64,000 nucleotides of DNA, taken from NCBI GenBank assembly GCA_963761325.1, contig CAVXGZ010000001.1:1674001-1738000 (forward strand), written 5' to 3'. The translations under genes and the position numbers were made by a program. The DNA is from Streptantibioticus_C sp963761325. Its GTDB lineage: Bacteria > Actinomycetota > Actinomycetes > Streptomycetales > Streptomycetaceae. This document shows, one piece after another, positions 8,733 to 16,799 of the stretch (its first letter is position 1; every line of letters begins with the position of its first letter). The notes below the pieces were generated by a model, which was given only the letters and a program-made list of their open reading frames with translations, searched no databases and was not told the DNA's origin.

Positions 8733-10136
8733 TCAGCTCTCCGGGCCGGCCAGGCGGGACAGGATCCGCGGACCGAGGTCGGTCACGTCGCCGGCCCCCA
8801 TGGTGAGAACGAGATCGCCCGGCTTCGCCATTCCGGCCACCGCCTGCGGAACGCGGTCCTTGTCGTGCTCGGCGGTCACGTCGGCCGACGCGGCGGCCGC
8901 GGCGTCCACGATCAGGGCGCTGGTGACGCCGGGGATCGGGTCCTCGCGGGCCGGGTAGATGTCCAGCACCAGCACGGCGTCGGCGAGCGCGAGGGCGGCT
9001 GCCATCTCGGTGGCGAGCTGCTGGGTGCGGCTGAACAGGTGCGGTTGGAAGACCACCAGCACCCGGCCCTCGCCGGCCGCGCCGCGCACCGCCTCCAGGT
9101 CGGCGGCGATCTCGGTGGGGTGGTGCGCGTAGGAGTCGATGACCTGGACGCCGGCCGCCGTGCCCTTGGACTGCAGGCGCCGGCCGACCCCGGTGTAGGC
9201 GCCGACGGCCTGGGCGAACCGGGCCGGCTCCAGGCCGAGGGCGGCGCCGGCGGCCAGCGCGGCGCAGGCGTTGTGCGCGTAGTGCCGGCCGGGCACCGAG
9301 ACGGTGAAGGTGTGCTCGGCGGCGCCGATGACGACGGTGACCTCGCTGGTCATGCCGTGCGGGGTGACCGAGACGATCCGCAGGTCCGCGTCGGCCGCCT
9401 CGCCGACCCTGACCACGTGCAGGTCCGGGCGGCCGGCGGCGGCCCGGGCGGCCGCCTCCCGGGCGCCGGGGTGGTCGCCGACCACCAGCGTGCCGCCGGG
9501 GGCGACGCGGTGGACGAAGGTCTCGAAGGAGTCGTGGATCTCCTCCACCGAGGCGTAGTTGGCGTGGTGGTCGAGTTCGGCGTTGAGCACGATGGCGACG
9601 TCGGGGGCGTACTTGTGGAAGCTGCGGTCGCTCTCGTCCGCCTCGGCGACGAAGATGTCGCCGGCGCCTTGCCGGGCGTTGGTGCCGGGGCCGTGGAGGT
9701 CGCCGCCGATGGCGTAGGACGGGTCGAGGCCGAGTTCGGTGAGCGCGACGGCGAGCATCGAGGTGGTGGTGGTCTTGCCGTGCGTGCCGGCGACCGCGAC
9801 GGACCGGGTCCCCTCCATCAGCCCGGCCAGCGCGTCGCTGCGGTGCAGCACCGGCAGTCCGCGTTCGCGGGCCGCCAGCAGTTCGGGGTTGTTCTCCCGG
9901 ATCGCGCTGGAGAGCACCACGCAGGTCGCGTCGGCGGCCAGATGGGCCGCGTCGTGGCCGACGAACACCGTCACGCCCGCCTCGCGCAGCGCGGCCACCG
10001 TCGCGGAGTCCCGGGCGTCGCTGCCGCTGACCCGGGCGCCGCGGGCCGCGAGGATCTTGGCGATGCCCGACATCCCGGCGCCGCCGATGGCGATGAAGTG
10101 CGGTCGTTCCATGGCGGTGGGGACGGCGGATGCCAT
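8733..10136 (-). CDS. murC: UDP-N-acetylmuramate--L-alanine ligase
   Basis: A 467-residue Mur ligase that adds L-alanine to UDP-MurNAc in peptidoglycan precursor synthesis. The N-terminal nucleotide-sugar domain begins HFIAIGGAGMSGIAKIL, the ATP loop GTHGKTT is at 117-123, and the substrate motif SYAHHPTEI appears in the C-terminal third. The start is taken as ATG at 10136; MERPHFIAIGG nine residues later is an alternative. It stands away from the usual dcw division cluster, which is common for murC in Streptomyces. msrB follows closely downstream. Confidence 0.96.
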   Translation of the reverse strand: MASAVPTAMERPHFIAIGGAGMSGIAKILAARGARVSGSDARDSATVAALREAGVTVFVGHDAAHLAADATCVVLSSAIRENNPELLAARERGLPVLHRSDALAGLMEGTRSVAVAGTHGKTTTTSMLAVALTELGLDPSYAIGGDLHGPGTNARQGAGDIFVAEADESDRSFHKYAPDVAIVLNAELDHHANYASVEEIHDSFETFVHRVAPGGTLVVGDHPGAREAAARAAAGRPDLHVVRVGEAADADLRIVSVTPHGMTSEVTVVIGAAEHTFTVSVPGRHYAHNACAALAAGAALGLEPARFAQAVGAYTGVGRRLQSKGTAAGVQVIDSYAHHPTEIAADLEAVRGAAGEGRVLVVFQPHLFSRTQQLATEMAAALALADAVLVLDIYPAREDPIPGVTSALIVDAAAAASADVTAEHDKDRVPQAVAGMAKPGDLVLTMGAGDVTDLGPRILSRLAGPES

Positions 10137-10194
10137 GCGTGGTTCTCCCTGCGCGTTCGGGCCGGTGTCGGGGCCAACGTTAGGCGATCGCCGG

Positions 10195-10662
10195 TCAGCC
10201 GGTGTGCGCGTAGAGCTTCAGCACCGGCACGCCGACCGTGTGGCGGGCGCGGGAGGCCCAGTCGCGGTGGAAGAACTCCTCGACCAGGTGCGGCGCGGTC
10301 AGCACGATCACCTCGTCGGCCCGGTCGCGCTGGACCACCGAGCGCAGCAGGTCGAGCGGGTTGTCCTCGACGATCTCGCCGGTCGCCTCGGCGCCGGTCT
10401 CGCGCAGCGCCTTCAGGCTGTGCTCCAGGGCGTGCTCGGCCGGTGCCATGGCGTTCTCGCCCTCCGGCTCGTCCTCCTCGTGGGCCGCCTCGTGCAGTTC
10501 GCCGAGGGCCACGTCGTCCAGGGCGCGCAGCAGCCGCTCCTGGTCGCCGCGCGGCTGCATCAGGACGACGTAGGAGACGCGCTCGTCGCTGTGCAGGGTC
10601 GTGACGAGCTGCACGTCGACCGGGGCGAGCGGCTTCTCGATCATGAGTACGGTCGTGATCAA
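10195..10662 (-). CDS. Conserved actinobacterial protein of unknown function
   Basis: A 155-residue acidic soluble protein. It opens with a strand (TTVLMIEKPL), then a long charged helix rich in Glu/Asp/His at 55-85, and ends DEVIVLTAPHLVEEFFHRDWASRARHTVG-type text followed by PVLKLYAHTG. The two halves look like a nucleotide-binding alpha/beta layout similar to universal stress proteins, but no ATP loop is clear. Homologues in Streptomyces have at times been labelled indole-3-glycerol phosphate synthase; nothing here supports that enzyme. The start appears to be TTG at 10662, with AAGGCCGAG upstream. It lies between murC and the reductase gene, same strand. Confidence 0.72.
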   Translation of the reverse strand: MITTVLMIEKPLAPVDVQLVTTLHSDERVSYVVLMQPRGDQERLLRALDDVALGELHEAAHEEDEPEGENAMAPAEHALEHSLKALRETGAEATGEIVEDNPLDLLRSVVQRDRADEVIVLTAPHLVEEFFHRDWASRARHTVGVPVLKLYAHTG

Positions 10663-10880
10663 CGGACTCGGCCTTCTTTCTCACGGGCCCACCTGGCTCC
10701 CACGAATCCATCCTGCCTCTACCGGGGCGAGGCATGCGCGGGGGCGGCGCTCCCGGATCGGGCCGGGCGCCCGGACGGTTGGTCAGTGATGGTACGCACG
10801 GGTAGTGACCGGCGCGCGGTGTTTGCCGGAACGTTCCTTCTACCGCGTGGCACCGTGCCGCGACCCACGCCCGGCCCGGG

Positions 10881-11642
10881 TCAGGGGCGGGCGTAGCGGG
10901 TGAACAGGAAGCCGTCCTCCTCCAGGATGCCCACCGGAGCCATCCGCTCCGGCACCGGGAGCCGCGGACCGTTCATGATCCGCGGCGCGGTGCCGGAGCA
11001 GACCATCGGCGCGATCGTCAGGCACAGCTCGTCCAGCACCCCGGCCGCGGTGAACTGCCCCAGCAGCCGCGGCCCGCCCTCGCACAGCAGCCGCACCAGA
11101 CCGCGGGCGGCCAGCGCGCGCACCGCCTCGGCCGGGTCCACCCGGGTGCCCTCGCCGACGAGCAGCACCTCGGCGCCGGCGTCCCGGGCGGCCCGCACCC
11201 GGTCGGGGTCCGCCCGCTCGCCGGTGAGCACCAGCGTCGGGGCGACCGCCTCGGTGAACAGCGGGGAGGCGAAGTCCAGGTCGAGCGCGCCGCTGACCAC
11301 CGCGACGGCGGCGGCCGGGGTCTGGCCGAGCGCGGCCCGCCGGGCGGCGAAGGCGGCCCTGGCCCGGGCCGGGCGGTAGCCCTCCTGGCGCACCGTCTCG
11401 GCGCCGACCACCACGGCGTCCGCCAGGGCCCGCAGCACGCCGAAGATCCGCATGTCCGCGGCGCTGGACAGCGGTTGGGAGAGGCCGTCGTGGTGGGCGG
11501 CGCCGTCCAGGGCGCAGACCATGTTGGCGCGCAGCCAGGCGGGACGGTCCGCGGTGGCCGGCGGATAGGCGTAGGCGTCGGCGAGGGCGTCGAGCGTGTC
11601 GAAGGTCTCATCGCCCTGGGGCGCGGGGAGCAAGCGGCGCAT
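10881..11642 (-). CDS. RibD C-terminal-type reductase (pyrimidine reductase family)
   Basis: A 253-residue protein of the dihydrofolate reductase-like RibD_C family. The N-terminal part carries NMVCALDGAAHHDGLSQPL and the NADPH-side motif ADAVVVGAETVRQEGYRP, both typical; the end has CEGGPRLLGQFTAAGVLDEL. In riboflavin synthesis such domains reduce the ribosyl side chain of the pyrimidine intermediate, but stand-alone actinobacterial members may act on other substrates. No deaminase domain is attached. The start is ATG at 11642; the open frame extends further upstream but would overlap the divergent zapE start, so the shorter form is preferred. Confidence 0.82.
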   Translation of the reverse strand: MRRLLPAPQGDETFDTLDALADAYAYPPATADRPAWLRANMVCALDGAAHHDGLSQPLSSAADMRIFGVLRALADAVVVGAETVRQEGYRPARARAAFAARRAALGQTPAAAVAVVSGALDLDFASPLFTEAVAPTLVLTGERADPDRVRAARDAGAEVLLVGEGTRVDPAEAVRALAARGLVRLLCEGGPRLLGQFTAAGVLDELCLTIAPMVCSGTAPRIMNGPRLPVPERMAPVGILEEDGFLFTRYARP

Positions 11643-11673
11643 GGGGCGCAGTCTCGCACGGCCCTTAGGCTTG

Positions 11674-12828
11674 GTGACCGTGACGTCCCCTGGCCAGCCC
11701 CCCGCGTCGCGTCCCGTCGAGCGGCGTCCCGCCCCCGCGACGCCGGGCACGCTCCCGTCGACCACCGCGCCGCCGGAGACGGCGGACGGCACGCCCGTGT
11801 CGCTGTGCGCCCGCGAGCCGCGGGTGCCCGCGGAGCGGCTGGTGGCGGAGATGGTGCCGCCGCCGCGCTTCGACGCCGTGCGCTTCGAGACCTACCGGCC
11901 CGATCCGGGGCAGCCGAGCCAGGCCGACGCGGTGCGGGTGCTGAGCGGGTTCGCCGCCGGGCTCGCGGCGGCGCCGGCCGCCCGGCGCGGCTGGTTCCGC
12001 AGGCCGGCGCCGGCGGTGACCGGGCCGGGCGGGGTCTACCTGGACGGCGGATACGGCGTCGGCAAGACGCACCTGCTGGCCTCGGTGTGGCACGCGGCGC
12101 CGGCGCCGCGCGAGCTGAAGGCGTTCGGCACCTTCGTGGAGCTGACCAACCTGGTGGGCGCGCTCGGCTTCCAGCAGGCGGTCGCCGCGCTGGGCGGCCA
12201 CCGGCTGCTGTGCATCGACGAGTTCGAACTCGACGACCCCGGGGACACCGTGCTGGTCTCCACGCTGCTGGCCCGGCTGGCGGACGCCGGGGTGAAGCTG
12301 GCGGCCACCTCCAACACGCTGCCCGGCCGGCTCGGCGAGGGCCGGTTCGCCGCCGCCGACTTCATGCGGGAGATCCAGGGGCTCTCCGCCCGCTTCCGTC
12401 CGCTGCGCATCGACGGCGAGGACTACCGGCACCGCGGCCTGCCGCAGGCCCCGGAGCCCCACGACGACGAGCGGGTCACCGCGGCGGCGCACCGCACGCC
12501 GGGCGCCTCGCTGGACGACTTCGACGCGCTGCTGGCCCACCTCGCACGGGTGCACCCCAGCCGCTACGGCGCGTTGTGCGACGGGGTGCGGGCGGTGTGC
12601 CTGCGCGGGGTGGCCCCGGTCGCCGACCAGGCCGCGGCGCTGCGCCTGGTGGTGCTCGCCGACCGGCTCTACGACCGCGAGGTGCCGGTGGTGGCGTCGG
12701 GCGTGCCGTTCGACCGGGTCTTCGACGAGGAGATGCTGCGCGGCGGTTACCGCAAGAAGTACTTCCGCGCGATCTCCCGGCTCACCGCCCTGGCCCGCGA
12801 GGCGGCGAGGCTCCCGGCCGGGCGCTGA
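11674..12828 (+). CDS. zapE: ZapE/AFG1-type P-loop ATPase
   Basis: A 384-residue AFG1/ZapE family ATPase. Walker A is GGYGVGKT (125-132) and Walker B LLCIDEFEL (178-186). A conserved ATSNTLP sensor stretch and the end GGYRKKYFRAISRL complete the family. In E. coli ZapE interacts with FtsZ during division; the mitochondrial relative AFG1 helps protein quality control. The N-terminal 60 residues are a proline-rich extension. The start is set at GTG 11674, which leaves 31 bases to the divergent reductase start; GTG at 11680 is an alternative. Its last 47 bases overlap the convergent methyltransferase gene. Confidence 0.88.
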   Translation: MTVTSPGQPPASRPVERRPAPATPGTLPSTTAPPETADGTPVSLCAREPRVPAERLVAEMVPPPRFDAVRFETYRPDPGQPSQADAVRVLSGFAAGLAAAPAARRGWFRRPAPAVTGPGGVYLDGGYGVGKTHLLASVWHAAPAPRELKAFGTFVELTNLVGALGFQQAVAALGGHRLLCIDEFELDDPGDTVLVSTLLARLADAGVKLAATSNTLPGRLGEGRFAAADFMREIQGLSARFRPLRIDGEDYRHRGLPQAPEPHDDERVTAAAHRTPGASLDDFDALLAHLARVHPSRYGALCDGVRAVCLRGVAPVADQAAALRLVVLADRLYDREVPVVASGVPFDRVFDEEMLRGGYRKKYFRAISRLTALAREAARLPAGR

Positions 12829-13558
12829 GTCCCGGCGGGCGGCGGGCGACGAAGACGAATTCGCGACCGGGGCGGTCGGGAGCGTCGCGGACGTCCTCGA
12901 CGAGGTAGCCGTGGGAGGCCAGGTCCGCCTCGATCTCGTGCCGTTCGCGGAAGATCAGGGTGGAACGGGAGGTGATCGTCTCGCCGTCGGCGGCGAAGAC
13001 GCAGGTGGAACGGAACGTCACCAGCCCGGGGACGACCTGGTCGAGTTCGTGCCAGGACTCGACGGAGCCGACCCCGGGGATGTCGGTCACCTGGTGACTG
13101 GCCTCGCGCGTCCAGGACTCCCAGGCCCGCCGGGCCGGGTCCCGGACCTCGAAGACGAAGTGCCCGCCGGGACGCAGCGACTCGTACGCGCCGCGCAACG
13201 TGCCGTGCCAGGACTCCGGTGTGACGAGCTGCTGGGCGGCGTTCGCGGTCATGGTCGCCAGGTCCACCCGCAACGGCGGCAGCGCGGTCGCGTCGCCGTG
13301 GATCCAGCGGACCCGCTCGCCGCCCGGTTTGGCCCGCGCCACGTCGAGGGACGCGCCGGCCGGATCCACCCCCACGACGTCGATCCCCCGGTCGGCCAGC
13401 ATCAGCGCGAACACGCCCGTCCCGCAGCCGATGTCCAGCACCCGCCGCGCCTGAAGTTCCTCCGCGATCGCCACGTACGCGTCCAGATCGCCGCGATCGG
13501 GGTCGAGCGGATCGTAGAGCGCCGCCAACCTCGGATGCACGAAAAGCTCGTCAGCCAT
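12782..13558 (-). CDS. Class I SAM-dependent methyltransferase
   Basis: A 258-residue Rossmann-fold methyltransferase. Motif I is VLDIGCGTG (40-48), followed by VVGVDPAGASLDVAR and a GDATALPPLRVDL acidic loop at about 87-100 that sits where adenosine is bound. LRPGGHFVFEVRDP is the usual strand before the C-terminal substrate part. The substrate cannot be read from sequence. The tail (about 240-258, Pro/Gly/Arg-rich) lies in the 47-base overlap with the end of zapE on the other strand and may be poorly conserved. It is separated from treZ by 98 bases. Confidence 0.88.
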   Translation of the reverse strand: MADELFVHPRLAALYDPLDPDRGDLDAYVAIAEELQARRVLDIGCGTGVFALMLADRGIDVVGVDPAGASLDVARAKPGGERVRWIHGDATALPPLRVDLATMTANAAQQLVTPESWHGTLRGAYESLRPGGHFVFEVRDPARRAWESWTREASHQVTDIPGVGSVESWHELDQVVPGLVTFRSTCVFAADGETITSRSTLIFRERHEIEADLASHGYLVEDVRDAPDRPGREFVFVARRPPGLSARPGASPPRGPGR

Positions 13559-13656
13559 ACGTCGAACCTAGCTGTCGACGGCAGCGGCCCTCCTCCGGAT
13601 TTTTCCAGCCATCGGCGGCTCGACCGCGCACCCACTCTTCCTCGCCTGTCGCCGCC

Positions 13657-15426
13657 CTAGCCGGCGCGCAGTACCGCCGCCGCGCCGCCGGGGAGGACCA
13701 ACGGGCCCTTGCCGGGCGGCAGTTCGGCGGAGGCGGCCAGCACGGTCGCGCCGGAGACGGGCAGGGTGCGTGGCTGCGGCGCGAAGTTGACCGCGACGCG
13801 CAGCGTGCCGCGGTCCACCAGCAGCCAGCGGGCGTCCTCGTCGAAGGCCACCCCGGTGGCCGCCAGCGACGGGTCGGACAGCTCCGGTTCGGCGGCGCGC
13901 AGGGCCAGCAGCGCGCGGTACCAGGCGAGCAGCCGGGCGTGCGGATCGCGGTCCGGCTCCGACCAGTCGAGGCAGGAGGCGTCGCGGGTCGCCGGGTCCT
14001 GCGGATCGGGGATGTCGGACTCCGCCCAGCCGTGTGCGGCGAACTCCCGGCGCCGCCCGGAGCGCACCGCCTGCGCCAGGTGCGGATCGGTGTGGTCGGT
14101 GAAGAACCGCCACGGCGTCGCCGCGCCCCACTCCTCGCCCATGAAGAGCATCGGGGTGAACGGCGCGGTCAGCACCAGCGCGGCGGCCAGGGTGAGTTGA
14201 CCCGCCGTCAGGCGGTCGCCGAGCGCGCGGTTGCCGATCTGGTCGTGGGTCTGCGCGTAGCCGAGCAGCCGGCTGCCCGGCGCGTGCGGCGGCCAGGGCC
14301 GGCCGTGCGGGCGGCCGCGGAAGGAGGAGTGGCAGCCGTCGTGGAAGAAGCCGCCGCGCAGCGTCTTGGCCAGCGCGGCCAGCGGCGCCCGGGCGAAGTC
14401 CGCGTAGTAGCCCCGCGCCTCGCCGGTCAGCGCGGCGTGCAGGGCGTGGTGGAAGTCGTCGCTCCACTGGGCGTGCAGGCCCAGGCCGCCGTCCGGGCGG
14501 GGCGTGGTGGTGTGCGGGTCGTTCAGGTCGGACTCGGCGATCAGGAAGAGCGGGCGCCCGGCGGAGGCGGCCAGCGCGTCCACCGCCTCGGACAGCTCGG
14601 CCAGGAAGTGCCGGTCACCGGTGTCGACCAGGGCGTGCACCGCGTCCAGCCGCAGCCCGTCGAGCCGGTAGTCGGACAGCCAGGCCAGCGCGCTGCCGAT
14701 CAGGAAGTCGCGCACCTCCTCGCAGCCCGGCGCGTCCAGGTTGACCGCCGCGCCCCACGGCGTGCGGTGCCGCTCGGTGAAGTACGGCCCGAAGCGCGGC
14801 AGATGGTTGCCGGACGGGCCCAGGTGGTTGTGCACGACGTCCAGCACCACGCCGAGACCCGCCGCGTGCGCGGCGTCCACGAACCGCCGCAACCCCTCGG
14901 GCCCGCCGTACGGTTCGTGCACCGCCCACAGCGACACGCCCTCGTACCCCCAGCCGTGCGTGCCGGGGAACGGGCAGACCGGCAGCAGTTCGACGTGGGT
15001 GACCCCGAGCGCCCGCAGGTGTTCCAGCCGCCCGGCCGCCGCGTCGAAGGTGCCCTGCGGGGTGAAGGTGCCCACGTGCAGCTCGTACAGGACCGCGCCG
15101 GTCAGCGGCCGGCCGGCCCACGGCCGAGTCCAGCGGAAGCGGGCCGGGTCGACCACCGCGCTCGGCCCGTCCGGTCCGTCCGGCTGGCGGCGCGAGCGCG
15201 GATCGGGCAGCGCCGCGCCGCCGTCGAGCCGGAACGCGTACCGCAGGCCGTCGCGCCGGGGCACGCCGGGCTCCGAGCACCACCAGCCGTCCCGCCGCGG
15301 GTCGCGCAGCAGCGGGTAGCGGTCGGCCGGCCCCGTGCCGTCCGCCGGGCCGACGCACACCTCGACCCGCCGGGCCAGCGGAGCCCACACCCGGTATCCG
15401 GCGTCTGTGGCGTTCGGCAACGTCAT
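13657..15426 (-). CDS. treZ: Malto-oligosyltrehalose trehalohydrolase
   Basis: A 589-residue GH13 enzyme that cuts trehalose from the end of maltooligosyltrehalose, the last step of the TreX-TreY-TreZ route from glycogen. An N-terminal beta domain (YRVWAPLARRVEV, 11-23) precedes the barrel. Conserved region I is DVVHNH (196-201), the nucleophile is D261 in LRLDAVHAL and the acid is E298 in IAESDLND. Length is normal for TreZ. The partners treY and treX lie about 1.4 kb away on the same strand, split from it by two unrelated genes. Its start faces the DUF1707-FHA gene. Confidence 0.94.
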   Translation of the reverse strand: MTLPNATDAGYRVWAPLARRVEVCVGPADGTGPADRYPLLRDPRRDGWWCSEPGVPRRDGLRYAFRLDGGAALPDPRSRRQPDGPDGPSAVVDPARFRWTRPWAGRPLTGAVLYELHVGTFTPQGTFDAAAGRLEHLRALGVTHVELLPVCPFPGTHGWGYEGVSLWAVHEPYGGPEGLRRFVDAAHAAGLGVVLDVVHNHLGPSGNHLPRFGPYFTERHRTPWGAAVNLDAPGCEEVRDFLIGSALAWLSDYRLDGLRLDAVHALVDTGDRHFLAELSEAVDALAASAGRPLFLIAESDLNDPHTTTPRPDGGLGLHAQWSDDFHHALHAALTGEARGYYADFARAPLAALAKTLRGGFFHDGCHSSFRGRPHGRPWPPHAPGSRLLGYAQTHDQIGNRALGDRLTAGQLTLAAALVLTAPFTPMLFMGEEWGAATPWRFFTDHTDPHLAQAVRSGRRREFAAHGWAESDIPDPQDPATRDASCLDWSEPDRDPHARLLAWYRALLALRAAEPELSDPSLAATGVAFDEDARWLLVDRGTLRVAVNFAPQPRTLPVSGATVLAASAELPPGKGPLVLPGGAAAVLRAG

Positions 15427-15686
15427 CCTCCAGGCCTGCTCGGTCGCGCGTTCGGCGGGCTGCCGTCCGGGCCGGTCGGGACCAGTCCGCTCGCGCCCTC
15501 ACCGTAGAGGGTCGTCGTCGTCCGCGGCACGTCGCGGCCCGCGTGCGGCGCGGCCGGGGCGTGGCGGTCCTCCCGCTGACGCGCCTGCGTGGCACGGAAG
15601 TTGGGGCGAACGCGGGCATGCGCCCGGCGCCGTGCGGACCGGGCGGCCCGCTGGACACCCCGGCGGCGGCGCCGGACAATCAGCCC

Positions 15687-16229
15687 GTGACCGCCCACGA
15701 GTTGCCGGAGCTCTCCGTGCGCCCTTCCGACGAGGAGCGGGAGCGGGCCATCGACGTGCTCAAGGAGGGCGTGGCGCAGGGCCGGCTCTCGCACGAGACG
15801 TTCGTGCGCAGGATGGAACTCGTGCTGCGCGCCCGGGGCAGCTTCGAACTGCGCTCGCTCACCGCGGATCTGCCGGCCGGCCGGGTCGGCACCAGGGCGG
15901 CCCGGGCGTTCGGCGCGTCGGCCGCCTTCGTCCGCCGGCTCCACCGCAACCTGCGCTCCTCCAGGCTGCCCAAGCTGCTGCTCCCGCCGCCCGGCCCGCG
16001 CCCGCTGCGCATCGGCCGCGGCGACACCTGCGACCTGCGCATCGCCGACGACTGCGTGTCGCGCTCGCACGCCGAACTGCGCGCCGACGGCGAGCGGTGG
16101 CTGCTGCGCGACCTCGGCTCGATGAACGGCACCTGGGTCAACGACGTCCGGGTGATCGGCGAGGTGCGGGTGCGGGACGGGGACGCCGTGCGGTTCGGGC
16201 ACTCCGGTTACCGGCTCGCCATCCGCTGA
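15687..16229 (+). CDS. DUF1707-FHA domain protein
   Basis: A 180-residue protein with two parts. Residues 10-62 form a DUF1707 segment (LSVRPSDEERERAIDVLKEG...RLSHETF), common in actinobacterial membrane or signalling proteins. Residues about 104-180 form an FHA domain with RIGR (108-111), SRSH (125-128) and NGT (147-149), the phosphothreonine-binding set. A basic linker (70-95) joins them. FHA domains read the output of Ser/Thr kinases, so this is likely a phosphorylation-dependent adaptor; its partner is unknown. The start is GTG 15687. No membrane segment is seen. Confidence 0.85.
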   Translation: MTAHELPELSVRPSDEERERAIDVLKEGVAQGRLSHETFVRRMELVLRARGSFELRSLTADLPAGRVGTRAARAFGASAAFVRRLHRNLRSSRLPKLLLPPPGPRPLRIGRGDTCDLRIADDCVSRSHAELRADGERWLLRDLGSMNGTWVNDVRVIGEVRVRDGDAVRFGHSGYRLAIR

Positions 16230-16247
16230 CGCCCCCGCCCGCCCGGC

Positions 16248-16760
16248 TCACTTCACCTGCTTCAGCCACGCCCGGTAGGCCCCGGCGAACGGCTCGGTGT
16301 CGCCGCCGACGGCCGCCAGCAGCCAGTCGGCCGACCGGCGGGCGGCCTCGATCACCTCGGGCGGATAGCCGTACGCCACCTGGTGCTCGGCGAACTCGTC
16401 CTCGTCGTCCAGGATGATCCGCCGGCCGCGCCGCCGCCGGATGACGTCCAGGTCCAGGTCCACCATGGTCACCGTGTGCGCGTCCGGCCACTGCGGGACG
16501 GTGGAGATGTCGCAGTAGATCTCGGTCTTGTGCGGCGCCGCGTTGAAGCACGCCGTCCACCACGCGTCGCGCGGGAAGAGCATCACGAACGGCCGGCGGT
16601 AGGTCACCGGCGGCTCGTGGCCCCGCCGCGCCTGGCTGCCGCTCGGGCAGCCCACCCACACCCCGTGCTCGTCCTCGCCCAGCAGCAGCGCCGGATGGTT
16701 CCAGTGCAGGGATCCGTCGTACTTGGTGTACACGACACGTAACGTCGGCTGGTCGCTCAT
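16248..16760 (-). CDS. DUF402 family protein (possible nucleoside phosphatase)
   Basis: A 170-residue DUF402 protein. Visible family features are RVVYTKYDGSLHWNHPALLLG near the start, the central aromatic/acidic HKTEIYCDISTVPQW, and the double-Asp strand MVDLDLDVIRRR, then DEDEFAEHQVAYGYP. Characterised DUF402 members hydrolyse nucleoside di- and triphosphates or cytidylyl-phosphonates using metal held by such acidic residues; whether this one does is inference. It lies 39 bases downstream of treY's stop on the same strand orientation and converges on the FHA gene with an 18-base gap. Confidence 0.78.
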   Translation of the reverse strand: MSDQPTLRVVYTKYDGSLHWNHPALLLGEDEHGVWVGCPSGSQARRGHEPPVTYRRPFVMLFPRDAWWTACFNAAPHKTEIYCDISTVPQWPDAHTVTMVDLDLDVIRRRRGRRIILDDEDEFAEHQVAYGYPPEVIEAARRSADWLLAAVGGDTEPFAGAYRAWLKQVK

Positions 16761-16799
16761 ACCGGCAGACGCTACGCGACCGGGCCGGGCGCGGTCCGG